Origin: Spirosoma validum
Lineage (GTDB): Bacteria; Bacteroidota; Bacteroidia; Cytophagales; Spirosomataceae
Direction: 5' to 3'
NCBI RefSeq assembly: GCF_014699035.1
Contig: NZ_JACXAA010000008.1
Span: 248,001-312,000, forward strand
Length of the DNA: 64,000 bases
Position 1 is the first letter of the stretch, and each line of letters starts with the position of its first letter. Made by a program: the position numbers and the translations under genes. Under the pieces are notes generated by a model. It was given only the letters and a program-made list of their open reading frames with translations, was not told the DNA's origin and did not search any database. Shown here piece after piece: positions 59,930-64,000 of the stretch.

Positions 59930-62458
59930 ATGGAAGCAAAATTCTCAAATCGCGTTAAGGAAGTTATCACGCTGAGTCGGGAAGAAGCCTTGCGCTTAGG
60001 ACACGATTATATCGGCACAGAGCATCTGCTGCTCGGTATGATTCGTGAGGGAGAGGGTGTGGCCGTCGGATTGCTGAAAAAACTTGGCATTTCGCTCGAC
60101 GAACTCCGGGTTACGATTGAACAGGCTACGAAAGGAACAGCCACCAACAACGTGAAGAACTTAGCCAATATTCCACTGACCCGTCAGTCGGAGAAGACGC
60201 TGAAGATCACGTATCTGGAGGCTAAGATTTTCAAAAGTCCGCTGATTGGCACGGAACACCTTCTACTATCGATTCTGCGTGATGAAGACAATGTCGCCAC
60301 GCAGATTCTCAATAAGTTTAATGTTAATTACGAAGTCATTAAGGAGATGTTGGAATACCAATCTTCAGGAAGCCGTCCGGTGATGGGCCCTGAAACCGAC
60401 GACGACGACAATGACCGTGGGATGTTTGGTGGCAGTAGCTCCAGTTCAGGCAAAGATCCCAAAGGCACCGAGAAGTCCAGAACACCTGTACTGGATAATT
60501 TCGGTCGCGATCTAACTAAACTCGCTGAAGTTGGCAAACTCGACCCCATCGTCGGTCGTGAAAAAGAAATTGAACGCGTTGCTCAGATCCTGAGCCGCCG
60601 GAAGAAAAACAACCCGATTCTGATTGGTGAGCCGGGCGTTGGTAAAACAGCGATTGCTGAAGGACTGGCGCTACGTATTGTTCAGAAGAAAGTATCGCGG
60701 GTGTTGTTCGGCAAACGTGTGGTTACCCTCGACCTTGCGTCGCTCGTGGCTGGTACAAAATACCGGGGCCAGTTTGAAGAGCGCATGAAAGCCGTAATGA
60801 ATGAACTGGAAAAATCGCCTGAGGTGATTCTGTTCATTGATGAGCTTCATACCATAGTGGGTGCAGGTGGCGCTTCTGGATCGCTTGACGCATCGAACAT
60901 GTTCAAACCAGCACTGGCTCGGGGCGACATTCAATGCATCGGTGCCACAACGCTGGACGAATACCGTCAGTACATCGAGAAAGATGGCGCTCTGGCCCGT
61001 CGTTTCCAGATGGTTATGGTAGACGCTACGTCGATCGACGAAACCATCGAAATCCTGAATAACATCAAGGATAAATACGAGGATCACCACCACGTTAATT
61101 ACACGAAAGAAGCGATTGAGGCTGCCGTGAAATTGTCAGAGCGTTATATTTCTGACCGGTTTCTGCCCGATAAAGCCATCGACGTAATGGATGAAGTGGG
61201 GGCTCGCGTACACATCTCGAACATCACGGTTCCTGAAGATATTCTGAAGCTTGAAGAGCAGATCGAGAACATCAAGAAGGAGAAAAATCAGGTTGTTAAG
61301 AGCCAGAAGTACGAAGAAGCTGCTCAACTTCGCGATAAGGAAAAACGTCTGATCGATCAGCTCGATCGCGCTAAACAGGCGTGGGAGGAAGATACCAAGA
61401 AACGTCGCTATACAGTGAACGAAGAAAGCGTTGCTGAAGTCGTAGCCATGATGACGGGTATTCCGGTCACGAGTGTATCGAACGACGAAGGCAAGAAACT
61501 GGTCAACATGGGCGAAGAACTGAAAGGCCGGGTTATTGGTCAGCAGTCGGCCATTGACAAGTTGGTGAAAGCCATTCAACGGACGCGCGTTGGTCTGAAA
61601 GATCCGAAAAAACCGATTGGTTCGTTTATTTTCCTTGGCCCAACGGGCGTCGGAAAAACCGAATTAGCTAAAGTACTCGCTACGTATCTGTTCGATAAAG
61701 ATGATGCGCTGGTACGTATCGATATGTCGGAATACATGGAGAAATTCAGCGTTAGCCGTCTGGTTGGCGCCCCTCCGGGCTACGTTGGTTACGAAGAAGG
61801 TGGTCAGTTGACCGAGAAAATTCGCCGGAAGCCATATAGCGTTGTATTACTTGACGAAATCGAAAAAGCGCACCCGGATGTGTTCAACATCCTGCTGCAA
61901 GTGCTTGACGATGGTATCCTGACGGATGGCCTTGGTCGTCGGGTCGATTTCCGCAACACGATCATCATCATGACTTCGAACATCGGGGTTCGTGATCTGA
62001 AAGATTTCGGAGCGGGTATCGGTTTCTCGACGCGGAAGTCGGCTGAAACACAGGATGAGTTAATGAAGAGCACGATTCAGAGTGCGCTTCGTAAAGCCTT
62101 CTCGCCGGAATTCCTGAACCGTCTGGACGATGTGATTGTGTTTAACTCACTACAACGTGAAGACATTCACAAAATCATTGACCTGATGTTGGGTAAACTG
62201 CTCGGTCGTGTTACGAACCTTGGTTATACGGTTGAGCTAACGGAGAAAGCAAAAGACTTCCTGTCTGAGAAAGGGTATGATCCGCAGTATGGCGCTCGTC
62301 CGTTGAGTCGCGCCATCCAGCGTTACCTCGAAGATCCCGTTGCTGAAGAAATTCTGAAGGGAGAATTGAAAGAAGGTGATGTAATTCTGGCCGACTACAG
62401 TGGCGAGGGTGAAACCCTGACTATAACTGTCAAAAAACAGGAAGAAGTAATCGAATAA
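59930..62458 (+). CDS. clpC: ATP-dependent Clp protease ATP-binding subunit ClpC
   Basis: An 842-residue Hsp100 unfoldase that feeds ClpP. ATG 59930 has one of the very few Shine-Dalgarno-like sequences in the window (AAGGAG, 59912-59917). Domains: two N-repeats ([20 protein letters not shown] to about 150), D1 AAA with Walker [10 protein letters not shown] and Walker [10 protein letters not shown], a UVR-like middle coiled coil ([14 protein letters not shown]), D2 AAA with GPTGVGKTE and [12 protein letters not shown]. No LGF/IGF ClpP-binding loop was examined in detail. A hairpin terminator follows. Confidence 0.96.
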   Translation: MEAKFSNRVKEVITLSREEALRLGHDYIGTEHLLLGMIREGEGVAVGLLKKLGISLDELRVTIEQATKGTATNNVKNLANIPLTRQSEKTLKITYLEAKIFKSPLIGTEHLLLSILRDEDNVATQILNKFNVNYEVIKEMLEYQSSGSRPVMGPETDDDDNDRGMFGGSSSSSGKDPKGTEKSRTPVLDNFGRDLTKLAEVGKLDPIVGREKEIERVAQILSRRKKNNPILIGEPGVGKTAIAEGLALRIVQKKVSRVLFGKRVVTLDLASLVAGTKYRGQFEERMKAVMNELEKSPEVILFIDELHTIVGAGGASGSLDASNMFKPALARGDIQCIGATTLDEYRQYIEKDGALARRFQMVMVDATSIDETIEILNNIKDKYEDHHHVNYTKEAIEAAVKLSERYISDRFLPDKAIDVMDEVGARVHISNITVPEDILKLEEQIENIKKEKNQVVKSQKYEEAAQLRDKEKRLIDQLDRAKQAWEEDTKKRRYTVNEESVAEVVAMMTGIPVTSVSNDEGKKLVNMGEELKGRVIGQQSAIDKLVKAIQRTRVGLKDPKKPIGSFIFLGPTGVGKTELAKVLATYLFDKDDALVRIDMSEYMEKFSVSRLVGAPPGYVGYEEGGQLTEKIRRKPYSVVLLDEIEKAHPDVFNILLQVLDDGILTDGLGRRVDFRNTIIIMTSNIGVRDLKDFGAGIGFSTRKSAETQDELMKSTIQSALRKAFSPEFLNRLDDVIVFNSLQREDIHKIIDLMLGKLLGRVTNLGYTVELTEKAKDFLSEKGYDPQYGARPLSRAIQRYLEDPVAEEILKGELKEGDVILADYSGEGETLTITVKKQEEVIE

Positions 62459-62480
62459 ATAATCATAATTTTCTTAGTAG

Positions 62481-62516
62481 AAAGCCGCCTGACTTTAATG
62501 TTGGGCGGCTTTTTTG
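62481..62516 (+). terminator. Hairpin terminator after clpC
   Basis: AAAGCCGCC (62481-62489) pairs with GGCGGCTTT (62504-62512), extended by four further pairs including two wobble pairs, followed by T-rich sequence. Confidence 0.9.
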
Positions 62517-62532
62517 GTAGACAGGTTTGGAT

Positions 62533-63450
62533 TCACAAATGCCAGGTTCCTTCTGCGATCAGTTGAGTTCTGCCGCCGACATTTAGTACGTAATGATTAT
62601 TCGTTAACTCACCATCCAGATAGATGTACGATTTTCTGTTTATCTGAAAACCCTGTTCAACTACAGCTTTAATTATCGGCTGATCGTAGTTTAGCAGATA
62701 AGCTAACAAACAGCCATTAGCACTGCCTGTAGCGGCATCTTCCACTACTTTGTTGTTTTCGATCAAGATCATTCGGGCATTGTAATCATTCGCACGATCG
62801 TACGTCTCTCTGGTAAAGAAAAAGAGCGACGTCGAATGACCGGTTGGGCTATTGGTGCGGTACTTATTCTTTGAAATCAGAAAGTTTTTGAAGGGTTGAT
62901 ACGAAAGCTCAACCCTGTTAATAGCGTCTAAGCTATTGAGTGGAATGATTATATAGGGTAGCCCCGTGCTAATTTCCTGAATGGGTAACGTAGCGTCAAG
63001 ATCATCAGGATTAGTACCTAGTGATTCTGCTACTTCTTTTTTGTCGAACGTTTCGCGAATTTCTGGTTGTGTCTGCCGCATGTAGAACAGGCTTTCATCG
63101 ATGTTCTGGGGATCTAAAATCGAAATAGTTATGTCGCTATGGGTAAGTTCAAGTGTTAAGTTTTCTGGAGCCTGAGGCAGAAGGAATTTAGAGATTACGT
63201 AGCTCGTACCAAGTGAAGGATGACCCGCAAAAGGTACCTCATGTTCTGGGGTAAATATTTGAACCACAAATCGCTGGTTGTTTTTATTCGCTTTGATAAA
63301 GGTTGTTTCAGCAAAGTTTATTTCCCGGGCAATACGTTGCATTTTCTCGTCTGAAAGGCGATTGTCTAAATCCAGAAAAACAGCCAGTTGATTTCCTTCA
63401 TATTTCGCATTGGCAAAAACGTCTACGATGTAATAGTTGATGGTTTTCAT
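62533..63450 (-). CDS. PhzF family protein, second copy
   Basis: A 305-residue PhzF-fold protein, paralogous to the one at 3553-4380 but clearly diverged. INYYIVDVFANAKYEGNQLAV, NFAETTFI with the general-base Glu, PFAGHPSLGTSYV and DAATGSANGCLL are visible. Residues about 105-180 include a longer insert than in the first copy. Substrate unknown. It is downstream of a GMC oxidoreductase on the same strand, separated by a perfect 40-base palindrome. Confidence 0.85.
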   Translation of the reverse strand: MKTINYYIVDVFANAKYEGNQLAVFLDLDNRLSDEKMQRIAREINFAETTFIKANKNNQRFVVQIFTPEHEVPFAGHPSLGTSYVISKFLLPQAPENLTLELTHSDITISILDPQNIDESLFYMRQTQPEIRETFDKKEVAESLGTNPDDLDATLPIQEISTGLPYIIIPLNSLDAINRVELSYQPFKNFLISKNKYRTNSPTGHSTSLFFFTRETYDRANDYNARMILIENNKVVEDAATGSANGCLLAYLLNYDQPIIKAVVEQGFQINRKSYIYLDGELTNNHYVLNVGGRTQLIAEGTWHL

Positions 63451-63475
63451 GAACGGACTGGATAATGGGCAAAAT

Positions 63476-63515
63476 GAAAAGGTCGTAAAGGTAAGCTTAC
63501 CTTTACGACCTTTTC
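63476..63515 (-). terminator. Perfect 40-base palindrome
   Basis: Positions 63476-63515 read the same on both strands with no loop (centre AAGCTT). It starts with GAAAAGG and ends CCTTTTC. It would fold into a cruciform or terminator-like hairpin with an inner loop of at least 4 bases and ends the GMC gene on the minus strand. Confidence 0.85.
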
Positions 63516-63543
63516 AACGAGTGATTCTAACTATAAAAACAGA

Positions 63544-64000
63544 TTAAATACTTTTCTGCTTCACCTGATCGATCAGGTATTCTGATGTTCGCATAGAAGC
63601 CGCCAGAATGGTCCAGGTAACGTTTTTATCACCCTGAGAGACGAACGGAGCTGCATCGACCACGAACAGGTTTTTTACATCATGGGCCTGCTGATATTTA
63701 TTTAGGGCCGACGTGCGTGGGTCATTTCCCATCCGAACGGTACCAACTTCATGAATAATTCGACCGGGGGCCGCTAAACCGTACCCATGAGCCGTGTCAG
63801 GACCAGGTTTAGAACCAAGCGGGATGCCACCCATGGCATGAATAATTTCTTCGAAGGTGTCCTGCATGTGCTTAGCCTGTTTCACCTCGTAGTCCGACCA
63901 TTTGTAATGGAAACGTAGCACCGGAATACCGTATTTATCTACCTTGTCCGGATCGATCTCGCAGTAATTGCTTTCGAGTGGCACCGGTTCGCCCCGACCA
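63544..64000 (-). CDS. GMC family oxidoreductase, C-terminal part (cut by window edge)
   Basis: The visible end of a flavin (FAD) glucose-methanol-choline oxidoreductase. Conserved GMC_oxred_C features are HEVGTVRMGNDPRTSALN with the active-site His, NLFVVDAAPFVSQGDKNVTWTIL with the second catalytic residue (Asn), and a closing helix (LAASMRTSEYLIDQV). The start and the FAD domain lie beyond the window. Substrates of this branch are sugar acids or alcohols; gluconate 2-dehydrogenase subunits are the closest type I can name. Confidence 0.85.
   Translation of the reverse strand, partial: GRGEPVPLESNYCEIDPDKVDKYGIPVLRFHYKWSDYEVKQAKHMQDTFEEIIHAMGGIPLGSKPGPDTAHGYGLAAPGRIIHEVGTVRMGNDPRTSALNKYQQAHDVKNLFVVDAAPFVSQGDKNVTWTILAASMRTSEYLIDQVKQKSI

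Noticed and set aside
3553-63450. Phenazine biosynthesis because of two PhzF-family genes
   Set aside because: PhzF-fold proteins are widespread and no other phz genes are present.

Overview
The window looks like a chromosomal segment of a Bacteroidota bacterium, most likely order Cytophagales and Spirosoma-like (the genus is inference). Seen directly: TAnnTTTG -7 promoter elements close to start codons, almost no Shine-Dalgarno sequences, a TonB-receptor/DUF4249-type pair, an OMP_b-brl_3-type receptor, GldC, the long form of IspG, DUF4254, DUF4159 and 2TM-domain proteins. Base composition is near 50% G+C. No rRNA, tRNA, IS element or CRISPR array was recognised.

Layout. 1-13 kb: housekeeping and small accessory genes (TPR/Ppx-like protein, YciI, HAD, PhzF, DUF4198, hemW, mtgA, SRPBCC, OsmC, thyA, pentapeptide protein, polX). 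13.0-15.2 kb: an A+T-rich two-gene AAA15-ATPase/RloB cassette (AbiL type, related in plan to PARIS) directly after polX, bounded by a 19-bp direct repeat whose distal copy re-encodes the last residues of PolX. 15.3-18.8 kb: TonB receptor plus DUF4249 lipoprotein. 18.9-23.1 kb: two converging GT9 glycosyltransferases, DUF4254, CPA1 antiporter. 23.4-26.7 kb: a 1094-residue secreted subtilase with MopE-like and beta-helix regions. 26.8-29.8 kb: molybdenum cofactor genes (moeA, moaC, mobA) with a RelE-type toxin-antitoxin pair between moeA and moaC. 30-32 kb: nucleotidyltransferase and guanine deaminase. 32-37.4 kb: operon kdnA-kdnB-lspA-kdsA-kdsC-like-kdsB, which predicts 8-amino-Kdo (Kdo8N) in the lipid A core. 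37.4-51.6 kb: GT87 membrane enzyme, thiamin pyrophosphokinase, mtaB, esterase, rsmE, DUF4159, desaturase, nucleotidase, 2-oxoacid dehydrogenase E2, cinA, DUF4197, globin, Spx/ArsC-like, gldC, thioredoxin-like. 51.7-64 kb: second TonB-type receptor, TPR, MmcQ, small membrane protein, ispG, secreted Lys-rich protein, LpxL-like acyltransferase, WbqC, clpC, second PhzF, and the 3' end of a GMC oxidoreductase cut by the window edge.

Working together: envelope biology dominates. The Kdo/Kdo8N operon, GT9 enzymes, LpxL-like acyltransferase, WbqC and GT87 enzyme all concern LPS or surface glycans; LspA, MtgA and the two receptors concern envelope assembly and uptake. The most interesting signals are the RloA/RloB cassette with its insertion scar, the Kdo8N operon, a GCTACGT/ACGTAGC word several-fold more common than chance on both strands, a PolX that has lost its polymerase DxD motif, the recurring placement of the -7 promoter element only a few bases before start codons, and several families of palindromic intergenic repeats.
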